DNA of 52,110 bases from Phreatobacter sp. (GCF_016793595.1 NZ_JAEULY010000021.1:1-52110); one strand, 5' to 3'; counted from the first letter of the stretch, positions 1 to 8,701 are shown. The notes: generated from the sequence alone by a model not told the origin. Made by a program: numbers and translations.

Positions 1-389
1 GAGACCAGTGCGCGGCGCAGCAGGACCGCACCCGGATCGTCGGCCCGGCCCATCTGGCCCATCAGCGTCGTCCATTCCTCGTCGCTGGCCGTATCGGCAT
101 AGTCCGCGACGCACTCGGCCGCATAGATGCCGGCGGAGACATCCAAGACGAGCCTGGCCGCGTAGGTCGGCGTGCCGCCCTGTTCCGCAAAGGCGATCAG
201 TCTCTATACCACCTCGTGGTCATCGGCCGCGGCGCGCGGACGCCAGACATGCACGGTGAAGTGGTTCGGCGCATGGGCAGTCTCATCGCCATGAAGCACC
301 CCCGCAAGACTAGAAATCGGCCAGTCCGTCGGCTCCGGAGAGAAGGCGCTGGTTTCGGTCGAGATGCCACCGATGAATACCCGTGCCAC
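1..389 (-). pseudogene. M81 (MlrC-like) peptidase remnant with in-frame amber stop, cut by left edge
   Basis: The frame starting at a GTG near 389 begins MARVFIGGISTETSAFSPEP, which matches the conserved N-terminus of M81 (microcystinase C / MlrC-like) metallopeptidases, a family of zinc enzymes whose natural substrates are mostly unknown. About 61 codons in, after HEVV, a TAG at 206-204 interrupts the frame. The same frame then continues as RLIAFAEQGGTPTYAA and stays open to the window edge. Continuation of the reading frame after the stop suggests a point nonsense mutation in an otherwise preserved gene, but the residues after GGTPT no longer resemble the family clearly, so a rearrangement is also possible. 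It diverges from the ABC importer at 677. The family call for the first 60 residues is moderate. Confidence 0.45.
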
Positions 390-676
390 GTGTCGTCTTC
401 GAGCTTCCGTGCCGCCGGGACCGCATCCGACACCATTGCAAATGCCAACTGCACATCCGACAGCTGAGAATTCAAAACGACCCGCAAACCCATTCATCCA
501 GGGAATGTCACGGCGCCAAGTCGATCCCGAACTTCGCCAGGCCCATTGTGCACAGCACTCCTATCATAACATTGGATTATCAAGTTCGGCATCCTTTGAA
601 TTTGCCAAGCCTGCCCTGTCACCGGACTGTCGCCGTGCTGCGGTCTCGCGCGGCGCCAGACCAGACGGAGGGACAC
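390..676. promoter_or_regulatory. Divergent intergenic region upstream of the ABC importer
   Basis: This gap separates the start of the M81 remnant from the ABC importer and must hold their promoters. The AT-richer part near 561-590 has an imperfect inverted repeat ATAA-N7-TTAT (566-580), the size expected of a LysR-type T-N11-A half-site pair. The LysR regulator at 4592-5527 is the obvious candidate binder, but this is inference. No convincing gene is seen here. Confidence 0.25.
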
Positions 677-1708
677 ATGAAGCGCTTGCTCTGTTCGATC
701 GCACTCGTGGCCACGAGTTCATTGGCCGCTCAGGCGGACGTCATTCATGCGACCTGGGGCGGTGGCGGCGCACTGACGCTGCGCGAACACATGCAGGCCC
801 CGTTCACGCAGCGCACGAACATTCCGGCTCGCGTCGTGGAAGTCCCGAACACCGCCGGCGCAGTGCGCTCGCCGACCGCATCGCAGTACAGCGTCGTCGA
901 CCTCACCTACTTCGAGGCCGTGGGCCTCGCGCGGACCAATCTCGTTGAGACGTTCGAGGATTCCGAATTCCCGGCACTGACCAGCATTTCGCCCGAACTG
1001 ATCGTGCGCAACCGGCAGGGCAAGATCGTCGGACTATCGACCCATTTCGCCTACTATGCCATCGCGTTCAACACGACGCTCGCCAAGGCCTCAGATTTCG
1101 CGTCCTGGAATGATCTGGGCGATCCCCGTTGGAAGGGGAAGCTGGCCGTGACGCGACCGATCTACGCCTCGTCCTACGATCTGACGATCCTGGCACGCGC
1201 CAATGGCGGGGACGCGCGCAACATCACGCCGGGCCTCGAGCCGCTGCGCCGGGTGATCGGCAATGCTCTGACAACCTACACGTCGCTTGCGCACATGAAC
1301 ACGCTGCTTGCCCGTGCCGAGGTTGCCGCGGTTCCCTTCTACTCAACCCGGGTCTGGCACCTGCGCAGGCAAGGGCAGACGAATATCGACATGGTCATTC
1401 CGCGCGAGGGTGCGCTGATGCTGCCCTATGTTGTGATGGTACCGAAGGGGTCCGCGAACCGTGCCCAGACGGTCGCCTATCTCAACGAACTGATCGACGC
1501 CCAGGCCCAGACACGCCTCTCGGCCCATACCGGTTCCATTCCTTCGAACAACCAGGCGGCGTTGCCGAAAGAGATCGAGGAAAGCGTCGGCATGACCCGC
1601 GCCCAACTGATGGAGCGCATGTACGTGCCCGACTGGAACGTCATCGTCACCAGCCACGAGGACCGCATCAACCAGATCGAGCAGATGGTGGCGGCCTCCC
1701 GCCGCTAA
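677..1708 (+). CDS. ABC transporter periplasmic binding protein, polyamine/family-1 type
   Basis: This is a 343-residue exported solute-binding protein, the periplasmic receptor of the importer encoded by the next three genes. The ATG at 677 is chosen because it opens with a clear Sec signal peptide (MKRLLCSIALVATSSLAAQA, cleavage after residue 20) and has GGAGGG a few bases upstream; the longer open frame before it is not protein-like. The body has the PotD/family-1 layout, including AIAFNT near residue 135 and the DLGDPRWKGKLAV block typical of these proteins. Substrate is unknown: polyamine, opine and small organic acid ligands all occur in the family. It is first in an operon with tight spacing downstream (43 bp to the ATPase). 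Confidence 0.85.
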   Translation: MKRLLCSIALVATSSLAAQADVIHATWGGGGALTLREHMQAPFTQRTNIPARVVEVPNTAGAVRSPTASQYSVVDLTYFEAVGLARTNLVETFEDSEFPALTSISPELIVRNRQGKIVGLSTHFAYYAIAFNTTLAKASDFASWNDLGDPRWKGKLAVTRPIYASSYDLTILARANGGDARNITPGLEPLRRVIGNALTTYTSLAHMNTLLARAEVAAVPFYSTRVWHLRRQGQTNIDMVIPREGALMLPYVVMVPKGSANRAQTVAYLNELIDAQAQTRLSAHTGSIPSNNQAALPKEIEESVGMTRAQLMERMYVPDWNVIVTSHEDRINQIEQMVAASRR

Positions 1709-1750
1709 CCCTCGCAACCCTCAGATCGCCGTCAGGAATAGTCTCGACCC

Positions 1751-2938
1751 GTGAGCATCGCCGTGACCATGCCCGCACCTGCACGCCTTCCGGGGCGTGA
1801 TGCATCGGCCCTGGGCCAAATCGACATTGCCGGAGTATCGAAACGCTACGGTAATGCCGAGGTGCTCTCGAATGTCTCACTGACGATCGAGCCCGGCAGC
1901 TTCCTGACACTGCTCGGCCCGTCGGGGTGCGGGAAGACGACGCTGTTGCGGCTGATCGCCGGTTTCATCCAGCCCGATGGGGGCAAGATCCTCATCGACG
2001 GCCGCGACATGACCGGCCTTGCGCCCCAGCAGCGGCCGATCGGCATGGTGTTCCAGAACCTCGCCTTGTTCCCGCATTTCTCGGTTGCGGAGAACGTGGC
2101 CTACGGGCTGAAGCTGCGCCGTCTCGACCGGCGGGAGATCGACATCAAGGTCGAGCGCTTCCTCGATCTCGTCGATCTCGCAGGCCTCGGCGACCGCCGA
2201 GTCTCGCAGCTTTCCGGCGGCCAGAAGCAACGGGTGGCGCTGGCGCGCTCGCTCGTTCTCGAACCGTCCATCCTGCTGCTCGACGAGCCGCTCTCCGCCC
2301 TCGACCTGCAACTGCGCAAGCAGCTTCAGGTCGGCCTGAAGGACATCCAGAAGGCGCTGAAGACGACCTTCGTCTTCGTCACGCACGATCAGGAAGAAGC
2401 GACCCTGATGTCTGACAAGGTCGTGGTCATGAGCGCGGGCAATATCCAGCAGGCCGGCGCACCGCACGACATCTACCTCAGGCCGGGAAACCTGTTCGTC
2501 GCCAAGTTCATCGGCGATCTCAACGAGGTGCCGGCGAAGGTCGTCGCAGCCACGGGCGCGCGGGTTCAACTGGAAACGGGGCTCGGCACGCTCGACCTTC
2601 CCCGGTCCGCGGTACGCGGATTCGAACCCGGCGACGGCAAGCCTTGCAGCCTTTGCCTTCGCCCCGAAGTCATCGAGGTCCAGCAGAACTCTGCCGCGGC
2701 CGGTCCCGGCGCCGTCTCGATGCCGGCGACGGTCATCGACCGGTTCGCGGTGGCGGGCGTGACGCGCCTGCTGCTCGGCTGCGGCGAGCGGCGCCTCACG
2801 GCGGTGGCGATGACCCACGCGTCCGTATATCTGCCCCAGCCCGGAGATGCCTGCACAGTGAGCTTCCGTGCCGACCACGCTCAAATCTTCGAGCCGCTCG
2901 GCGCCGACATGGCGAAAGCCTTCGGGGAACGCTCGTGA
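1751..2938 (+). CDS. ABC importer ATP-binding protein, PotA-like
   Basis: This 395-residue cytoplasmic ATPase powers the importer. Walker A is GPSGCGKTT (about 56-64), the Q-loop lies in MVFQNLALFPHF (about 99-110), the signature is LSGGQ (154-158), Walker B is ILLLDEP (174-180) and the H-loop is VTHDQEEA (about 213). The C-terminal 100 residues form a TOBE-type domain, as in PotA and other CUT1/MOI-class ATPases. GTG at 1751 is taken as start; an ATG at 1769 is possible and both lie before the first conserved strand. The stop overlaps the GTG of the next gene (GTGA), implying translational coupling. Confidence 0.9.
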   Translation: MSIAVTMPAPARLPGRDASALGQIDIAGVSKRYGNAEVLSNVSLTIEPGSFLTLLGPSGCGKTTLLRLIAGFIQPDGGKILIDGRDMTGLAPQQRPIGMVFQNLALFPHFSVAENVAYGLKLRRLDRREIDIKVERFLDLVDLAGLGDRRVSQLSGGQKQRVALARSLVLEPSILLLDEPLSALDLQLRKQLQVGLKDIQKALKTTFVFVTHDQEEATLMSDKVVVMSAGNIQQAGAPHDIYLRPGNLFVAKFIGDLNEVPAKVVAATGARVQLETGLGTLDLPRSAVRGFEPGDGKPCSLCLRPEVIEVQQNSAAAGPGAVSMPATVIDRFAVAGVTRLLLGCGERRLTAVAMTHASVYLPQPGDACTVSFRADHAQIFEPLGADMAKAFGERS

Positions 2939-3771
2939 CCGCGCAGGAAAAGGCCCCCCGCGGCGCGGTGCTGCTCATCCTGCCGGTGCTGATCCTGCTC
3001 GTGTTGTTCTTCGGCTCGGTCATCCACCTGTTCAGCAACGGCTTTTACGACGACGGCGAGTTCTCGACGCGCTACTTCCGGCAGATCGTCGACCGCTCCG
3101 ACTACCACATTGTCTTCCTGCGAACGGTAGTGTCGTCGCTGGTCGTCGCCGTGCTCTCGGTCGTCCTCTCCTATCCGATCGCGCTGCTGCTCTGGCGCTC
3201 CGACCGCTGGCGCAACACTCTGCTGATCGTCGTCTTGGTCCCATGGCTGGTGAGCCTCGTGGTGCGTACCTATGGCTGGATCGTGCTCCTGGGGCCGCGC
3301 GGGGTGATCAACGAGTTCCTCGCCTGGCTCGGGCTCATCGAAGCGCCGGTCAAGCTGATGTTCAACGATCTCGGCATCATCATCGGCCTGACGCACGTGC
3401 TCGTGCCCTTCGCGGTGATCTCCATTCTCGCCTCGTTGCTGGAGATCGAGAGCAATCTGGAGGAAGCGTCCGGCGTGCTCGGCGCAAGCTGGTTCCAGAC
3501 CTTCCGCCATATCGTCTGGCCGCTGTCGCTGCCGGGCGCCTTCACTGCCCTGATGGTGATCTATCTCGCCTGCATCGGGGCGATCGTGACGCCGATCCTG
3601 CTCGGCGGAATGACCCATAATTTCGTCGGCTCACAAATCTACCAGGAGGTAATGTACACCTTCAACATGAGCAAGGCGGCGACCTGGTCGATCTGCCTGC
3701 TGGGACTGAGCTTCGTGTCCCTGCTGCTGTTCAAGGCGATCGAGCGCCGGCTGCTGAAGGGGCGGAGCTGA
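2935..3771 (+). CDS. ABC importer permease, PotB-like
   Basis: This 278-residue inner-membrane permease is one of the two transmembrane subunits of the importer. About six hydrophobic segments are visible, starting with AVLLILPVLILLVLFFGSVI. The cytoplasmic EAA loop that docks the ATPase is present as EEASGVLGASWFQTFRHI near residue 178. GTG at 2935 is chosen over the longer upstream frame because it overlaps the ATPase stop by four bases and places the first membrane segment at the N-terminus. It resembles the PotB/CysU-type subunit of polyamine importers; substrate specificity cannot be read from the sequence. Confidence 0.88.
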   Translation: MTAQEKAPRGAVLLILPVLILLVLFFGSVIHLFSNGFYDDGEFSTRYFRQIVDRSDYHIVFLRTVVSSLVVAVLSVVLSYPIALLLWRSDRWRNTLLIVVLVPWLVSLVVRTYGWIVLLGPRGVINEFLAWLGLIEAPVKLMFNDLGIIIGLTHVLVPFAVISILASLLEIESNLEEASGVLGASWFQTFRHIVWPLSLPGAFTALMVIYLACIGAIVTPILLGGMTHNFVGSQIYQEVMYTFNMSKAATWSICLLGLSFVSLLLFKAIERRLLKGRS

Positions 3772-3773
3772 TC

Positions 3774-4571
3774 ATGACCCAGCGCAACAGCACGATGCGG
3801 CTTCTGGGCGTCGCCCTGCTCCTGTCGCTTCCCGCCCCGATCGTCATCGTCGCGGGCGCCTCGTTCAACGGCGGCGGCTACATCCAGTTTCCGCCCGACA
3901 CCTACAGCCTGCGCTGGTATGTCGAGACCTTCACCGATCCGCGCTGGCCCAAGGCCTTCGCGGTCAGTCTCGGCATCGCCGCCGCCACCGCGGTCATCAT
4001 CTCGGCGGTCAACTTCATGGCTGCGTACTACGTCGTGCGCTATGCGCCGCGGATCGCGTCGGCGCTCGAACTGGCGATCTTCTCGCCGCTGTTCTTCCCG
4101 CACGCGGCCATGGGCGTCGCGATGGTGGCGATGGTCGGCCAGTTCGGCCTGCTCGGCACGGCGCCGGGCATCATCCTCGCCCACCTCGTGATCACCCTGC
4201 CGTTCTCCTACCGGCCCATCCACATCGCGATGCGCAGCATCGATCCCGACCTGATCAGGGCGGCCAATGTCATGGGCGCGAGCGAGTGGCAGGCGCTCAA
4301 GGACGTGGTCCTGCCGCTATGCCGCTCGGGAATCCTGACCTCGCTCCTGTTCGCCGGCATCATCTCCTTCGACGAGGTGACCGTGACCATGTTCCTGATC
4401 GGGCCGAACATCACGACCCTGCCCGTGCAGATCTTCGCCTTCGTGCAGGATTCGGCCTCGCCGGTCCTCGCGGCGATATCGACCATCAGCGTGCTCGTGA
4501 CCTTCGCGGCCGTCCTCCTGCTCGACCGGTTCGCCGGGCTGACCTTCTTCGCGCGGCGAGACGCTGCCTGA
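3774..4571 (+). CDS. ABC importer permease, PotC-like
   Basis: This is the second membrane subunit of the importer, 265 residues with about six transmembrane helices. The EAA-type motif is IRAANVMGASEWQALKDVVLPL near residue 161. The ATG lies two bases after the stop of the previous permease, so the four genes form one operon of binding protein, ATPase, permease, permease. This is the usual order for polyamine or spermidine/putrescine-like systems in alphaproteobacteria. It ends 20 bp from the convergent LysR gene, with no obvious terminator between. Confidence 0.88.
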   Translation: MTQRNSTMRLLGVALLLSLPAPIVIVAGASFNGGGYIQFPPDTYSLRWYVETFTDPRWPKAFAVSLGIAAATAVIISAVNFMAAYYVVRYAPRIASALELAIFSPLFFPHAAMGVAMVAMVGQFGLLGTAPGIILAHLVITLPFSYRPIHIAMRSIDPDLIRAANVMGASEWQALKDVVLPLCRSGILTSLLFAGIISFDEVTVTMFLIGPNITTLPVQIFAFVQDSASPVLAAISTISVLVTFAAVLLLDRFAGLTFFARRDAA

Positions 4572-4591
4572 GACCGTCCTCTGGCACGACC

Positions 4592-5527
4592 TCAGGCGAG
4601 GCGCATTCTCAGGCTGGGGCCGGCGCGCGGATCGTCGCCCGCAGCCAGCGCCGCGATACGGCCGCGCAGATGGTCGAGGAACGTGTCGGTCAGGGCTGAA
4701 CGCTGCCGGGCGCGCGGCAGGATCGCGTTGTAGGTGAACTCGATCGTCGGCTCGAACCTCTTGGCGCAGAGATTCGGCCAGAAGCCCTGATGCACGCTCA
4801 TCGGCTCGACGATGGCGGCGCCCATGCCGCGCGCGACGAGCGCGTTGGCCTCGACCGAGGAGAACACCTCGCAGTTCATGCGCCGCATGATGCGCTGCTG
4901 CTCGAACACCGCATCGGTCAGGTGGCGCATGCGGCTGTTGCGTGTGAACGAGATGAAGTCCATGCCCTCCAGAGCCTGCGCCGTGACCACGTCGCGCTCG
5001 GCCAGCGCATGACCCCGGTGCACGACGCAGACGGCCTCGGCATGGAACAGCGGGAAGGTCGTCAGTGCCGGATGCTGGAAATGCGTGACTGAGAAGCCGA
5101 CGTCGATGTTCTGGCCGAGCACGTCGTTGCCGACTGAACTGGAGACGTTGAGCGAGATCGCGACGGTCGGATGGGCCTCGGCGAAATCGGCAACGGCATC
5201 GGCGACGAGCGTGTGCCCGAGCGAGGCCGCCGACACGATCCTGAGTTCGCCCGAGCGCAGGTTCCGGAGATCCTTGGCGAAGCGCTCGACATCCGTCAGC
5301 GATTCGAACAGCCGCTTGACCTCCTTGTGCAGGAGGTGCGCTTCGTGGGTCGGAAGCAGGCGCTTCCGCTGCCGCTGAAAAAGCTTCAGGCCCAGGTCGA
5401 GCTCGAGGCCCGCGAGAATCTTGCTCATGGCGGGTTGAGACAGGCCCATGCGCTCCGCGGCGGCCGTGACGGTGCCCGTCTCCATGAACAGATTATAGGC
5501 TTCCAGCTGGCGATGGGTGATGCGCAT
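4592..5527 (-). CDS. LysR-family transcriptional regulator
   Basis: This 311-residue protein has an N-terminal winged helix-turn-helix (RQLEAYNLFMETGTVTAAAE, then LSQPAMSKILAGLE, residues about 6-45) and a C-terminal periplasmic-binding-like effector domain. The ATG at 5527 is preferred because MRITHRQLEAY is the standard LysR opening; about 38 residues of the longer open frame upstream do not look like protein. It lies tail to tail with the ABC importer and head to head with the broken acyl-CoA ligase. It may control the importer, whose promoter region contains a T-N11-A-like repeat, or the lost ligase pathway; neither is shown by the sequence. Confidence 0.88.
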   Translation of the reverse strand: MRITHRQLEAYNLFMETGTVTAAAERMGLSQPAMSKILAGLELDLGLKLFQRQRKRLLPTHEAHLLHKEVKRLFESLTDVERFAKDLRNLRSGELRIVSAASLGHTLVADAVADFAEAHPTVAISLNVSSSVGNDVLGQNIDVGFSVTHFQHPALTTFPLFHAEAVCVVHRGHALAERDVVTAQALEGMDFISFTRNSRMRHLTDAVFEQQRIMRRMNCEVFSSVEANALVARGMGAAIVEPMSVHQGFWPNLCAKRFEPTIEFTYNAILPRARQRSALTDTFLDHLRGRIAALAAGDDPRAGPSLRMRLA

Positions 5528-5760
5528 GCGAAGGCCCCGCGACGGATAAGCCCACATATAACAGCAGCGAATGAAATGAGCCGAAAAAGAAATTTGCGGC
5601 TGGGGAGCGGGAGCGGGATGATCCTGGGCGTCTGGTGCCAAGTGCCAGATGCAACATGCCTCAAGGCCTTTCTTCCGGCTCCGTCAGCCGCTCGCTCCGG
5701 CGCCGTTCTGGATCATAACCTCTGGCATGTTCCTGAGCATTGCTGACTGGACCGGGTCGA

Positions 5761-6594
5761 ATGGATAAGCAGACGCAAGCCTCCCTGCCGCTTTGGCCGG
5801 ATCGATATGTAGCGAAGCTCGCGGCCCTGACGGTGGCCGAGCGCCACAAGGAGATGGAGGCTTTCGCGTTTCCGCAGAACATTCACGCGCTGCTGTGCCA
5901 GGCGGCGGACGAATGCCCTCAGACCCTTGCGTGGAACTTCTTCGAGACCGGGCAGACGATCACCTATGCCGAGCTGCGCCGTCAGGTCGACCGGCTCGCG
6001 GAAGCGCTGGTGCGCTTCGGCATAGGCCAGAGATCGCGCGTCGGGGTGATGCTGCCGAACTGCCCGGAAATGCCGCTGGTCTGGCTGTCGCTCGCGCGGA
6101 TCGGCGCCGTCATGGTGCCGGTCAACCTGCGCTATACCGGCCGTGAGCTCGCCTATGAGCTGCTGATCAGAGCGCTCGCCTATGCCATCCAGGAGAAGGC
6201 CTTCGGTGGATTGTCGCTTGCTGCAACCAAGCGCTTGCAGGCCATCGCACGGGACGCCAAGGCGTCAAAGGCAAGCACGGCAAGCGAGGCGCGATCCTCG
6301 CAGCCACGGCGGCGGCTGATGCCGGGCACGCGGCTGATCCGCGAGTGGCAGGGCGTCATGCATGAGGTGATCGTCATTCCCGACGGTTTCCTCTGGCAGG
6401 GTGCGACCTACGCCTCGCTCTCGACGGTCGCCAAGGCCATCACCGGCACGAGCTGGAACGGCTGGGTGTTCTTCGGTGCGAAGCCCCCGCCAAAGAAGCC
6501 CAAGCGGACAGGCACGGATCCGAGCCCGTCAGGACTCACCAGTGTCGATGCTGGCGCCAGCGTGACCTTGAGCGGGAGCGACGCCCATGCGTGA
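5761..6594 (+). pseudogene. Chimera: acyl-CoA ligase N-terminus fused in frame to DUF2924 C-terminus
   Basis: Residues 1 to about 130 (ATG 5761 to about 6157) are the start of an AMP-forming acyl-CoA ligase of the carnitine/crotonobetaine-CoA ligase type: TITYAELRRQVDRLAEALVR, then GVMLPNCPEMPLVWLSLARI and NLRYTGRELAY. The frame then switches to a DUF2924 protein from ELLIRALAYAIQEKAFGGLS through PGTRLIREWQG and AITGTSWNGWVFFG to the stop. The ligase lacks all ATP- and CoA-binding motifs and DUF2924 lacks its first 40 or so residues, so neither activity is expected. The open frame is intact and could still make a 277-residue fusion. DUF2924 genes usually sit directly before serine recombinases, as here (8-bp overlap). 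No ligase 3' part is found further right. Confidence 0.75.
6147..6184 (+). repeat. 11-bp direct repeat at the ligase/DUF2924 junction
   Basis: GCTCGCCTATG occurs at 6147-6157 (ligase side) and again at 6174-6184 (DUF2924 side), 27 bp apart, each encoding LAY. It brackets the fusion point. It could be a recombination microhomology or simply two chance LAY-coding stretches; the evidence is positional only. Confidence 0.4.
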
Positions 6595-8227
6595 CGCTCG
6601 CTCCGCAACGCGATCCAATACCAGCAAGCCTCACGGTGCGGGTGCGAAGCGCTGCGCGATCTATACCCGCAAGTCGAGCGAGGAAGGTCTCGAACAGGAC
6701 TTCAACTCGCTCCATGCCCAACGTGAAGCCTGCGAGGCCTATATAGCCTCGCAGCGGCATGAAGGCTGGTCGCTTGTTCCAACCCACTACGATGATGGCG
6801 GCTACTCGGGTGGGTCGATGGAGCGACCGGGGCTTGCCGCACTGATGGCCGATGTCGAGGCGGGCCGCATCGACATCGTCGTCGTCTACAAGGTCGATCG
6901 CCTGACGCGCTCGCTCGCCGACTTCGCCAAGATCGTCGAGCGCTTCGATGCCCGGGGCATATCCTTCGTCTCGGTGACGCAGGCGTTCAACACGACCTCG
7001 TCGATGGGGCGATTGACCCTCAACGTCCTGCTCTCCTTCGCGCAGTTCGAGCGGGAAGTCACCGCCGAGCGCATCCGCGACAAGATCGCGGCATCCAAAC
7101 GCAAGGGCCTTTGGATGGGTGGCAACCTGCCCTTTGGGTATCGGGTGGAAAACCGGAAGCTGGTTCCCGATGAGATTGAAGCTGAACAGATCCGCGCGAT
7201 CTTTGACCTCTATCTTGAACTGGGTTCCATCGGGGCGCTGAAGAAGGAGCTCGACCGACGAGGTAACCGAACGCGTGTCCGTTCGCTCGCGAGCGGCGCG
7301 GTCGTGGGCGGCATCCCGTTCGGGATCGGACCGCTACAGGCGATCCTCCGCAATCGGGTCTATGTCGGGGAGCTCGTCCATCGCGGCGTCCATCATGGAG
7401 GCGAGCACGCGCCGGTCGTCGACGGGACCACGTTCGACGAGGTGCAGCAACGACTGGATTCTCGACGCGGAGCCAAACGCGAGCGGGCCATGAATGGTGG
7501 TTCGCTGCTCGGAGGGCTGCTGTTTGACTCCAAGGGCAACAGGATGTCGCCGAGCCATTCCCGCAAAGATGGCGTCCGCTACACCTACTACGTGTCCCGC
7601 GCCCTGCTCGACCATCGGGCGAGCGAGGCGGGCGCCATCAGCCGCGTGTCGATGCCGGCGATCGACAATGCGGTGATCGCGGAGTGTGTGGCCAGGATAT
7701 CCGCAAACCCAAGAGATCCGACTGAGCGACACTTACGTGTCAGGTCCACCATCGAACGTGTCGAGGTCCACTCCGACCATCTGGCCCTGGTGCTCAGGGC
7801 CGATCATCTGCAACAGCAGGATCGCGTCTCGAACGATGCGGCGATGGAGACGATCTCCGTTCCCTGGCGACCGGCATTCAGCCGACCGGCGAAGACGATC
7901 GTGGATGCAGCGACCAGCGGTCTCGAAGGTTCGTCGTCGCGCGAGAAGGATCGAGATCGGCTTCTGACGACGATCGCTCGTTCGCGCAATTGGATGGTCG
8001 AGTTGCTGAGTGGGCGATCGCCGGACCTCAAGGCCATCGCGCAGCGCGATGGCTTGTCCGTCCGGGGCGTGCGGTTGATGCTGAACCTTGCCTTCGTCTC
8101 CCCCCGCCTCATCGAAGCAGCGATGCAGGATCGCTGGCCAGCCGGGATCACGGCGTCGGATTTGGCGCGCGACCTGCCGGCTGCATGGGGAGAGCAGCTT
8201 CGGCTAGTCGGTCTGCCGTCCGCCTGA
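6587..8227 (+). CDS. Serine site-specific recombinase (resolvase/invertase family, large type)
   Basis: This 546-residue protein would catalyse integration or excision of a mobile element. The N-terminal resolvase domain has the catalytic serine in IYTRKSSEEG (Ser30 or 31), followed by VVVYKVDRLTRSL and FAQFEREVTAERIRDKI. The recombinase domain begins about residue 180 (LPFGYRV) and includes the DNA-contacting AILRNRVYVGELVHRG block. Where most large serine recombinases carry a four-cysteine zinc ribbon, this one has LLFDSKGNRMSPSHSRKDG with no cysteines. A helix-turn-helix-like tail lies near 470-520. The ATG overlaps the end of the DUF2924 frame by 8 bp. The gene appears intact although its partner is not. 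Confidence 0.9.
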   Translation: MRDARSATRSNTSKPHGAGAKRCAIYTRKSSEEGLEQDFNSLHAQREACEAYIASQRHEGWSLVPTHYDDGGYSGGSMERPGLAALMADVEAGRIDIVVVYKVDRLTRSLADFAKIVERFDARGISFVSVTQAFNTTSSMGRLTLNVLLSFAQFEREVTAERIRDKIAASKRKGLWMGGNLPFGYRVENRKLVPDEIEAEQIRAIFDLYLELGSIGALKKELDRRGNRTRVRSLASGAVVGGIPFGIGPLQAILRNRVYVGELVHRGVHHGGEHAPVVDGTTFDEVQQRLDSRRGAKRERAMNGGSLLGGLLFDSKGNRMSPSHSRKDGVRYTYYVSRALLDHRASEAGAISRVSMPAIDNAVIAECVARISANPRDPTERHLRVRSTIERVEVHSDHLALVLRADHLQQQDRVSNDAAMETISVPWRPAFSRPAKTIVDAATSGLEGSSSREKDRDRLLTTIARSRNWMVELLSGRSPDLKAIAQRDGLSVRGVRLMLNLAFVSPRLIEAAMQDRWPAGITASDLARDLPAAWGEQLRLVGLPSA

Positions 8228-8480
8228 GCCTCTCAAGAACTAACGGCGCGTTCAGCATCGAGCCGCGAGGGCGTGGTAGGGCGACTATCGACGCGTTGTT
8301 CCAACCGCTCTGCACCGGCGGTCGAAACCGTCTCCTGCAATTGGCGCGGCGCTATCTCGGAAACGGCCAATCGCGCACGGAGAATGGCGCGTATCGCAGG
8401 CCACAGAATACGCACACTCTGTTCGTGCGCAGACGCCTGATCTGCCGTTCGTCGGGCTAAGTCGCGGAGGTCGCGCGACA
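8228..8480. other. Non-coding flank between the recombinase and the tRNA terminator
   Basis: This stretch shows no convincing gene in either strand; open frames here lack start signals and family resemblance. It presumably contains the right border of the recombinase-bearing element. No copy of the tRNA 3' end, and no inverted repeat matching the left junction, was seen. Confidence 0.4.
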
Positions 8481-8509
8481 AAATAAAAGCCCGGTCAATG
8501 GACCGGGCT
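8481..8509 (-). terminator. Rho-independent terminator of tRNA-Ala
   Basis: On the minus strand a perfect 9-bp stem AGCCCGGTC/GACCGGGCT with a 4-base loop (8488-8509) is followed by TTTTATTTT. It starts 15 bases after the tRNA CCA end and so terminates that transcript. Confidence 0.9.
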
Positions 8510-8523
8510 CAGGCAGTGCGGGC

Positions 8524-8599
8524 TGGTGGAGCTAGGGGGATTCGAACCCCCGACCTCTGCAGTGCGATTGCAGCGCTCTCCCATCTGAGCTACAGCCCC
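8524..8599 (-). tRNA. tRNA-Ala, anticodon CGC
   Basis: This 76-nt tRNA includes an encoded CCA end. The acceptor stem is GGGGCTG/TAGCTCC with the G3:U70 wobble pair that marks alanine tRNAs. The D-arm is GCTC/GAGC, the anticodon stem is CTGCA/TGCAG with loop ATCGCAC (anticodon CGC, reading GCG), and the T-arm is GGGGG-TTCGAAT-CCCCC. It lies next to the recombinase scar; such tRNA genes often serve as integration sites, but no duplicated 3' end is visible here. Confidence 0.97.
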
Positions 8600-8701
8600 G
8601 CCCGCGAGCGCGCCTTTTAGGGCGTCCCCCGGCAGCGGTCAAGACAAAGCGCGCGTCGTCAGGCCGCAAACCGCCGGATGCAGGCGCGATCTCTCGCGAC
8701 C

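Noticed and set aside
8228..8481. 82-codon minus-strand frame between the recombinase and the tRNA
   Set aside because: It would start at a TTG overlapping the tRNA terminator, with no ribosome site or family resemblance.
8524..8599. tRNA-Ala as the attachment site of the recombinase element
   Set aside because: No duplicated tRNA 3' segment was found near 6150 or elsewhere in the window, so integration at the tRNA is unsupported.
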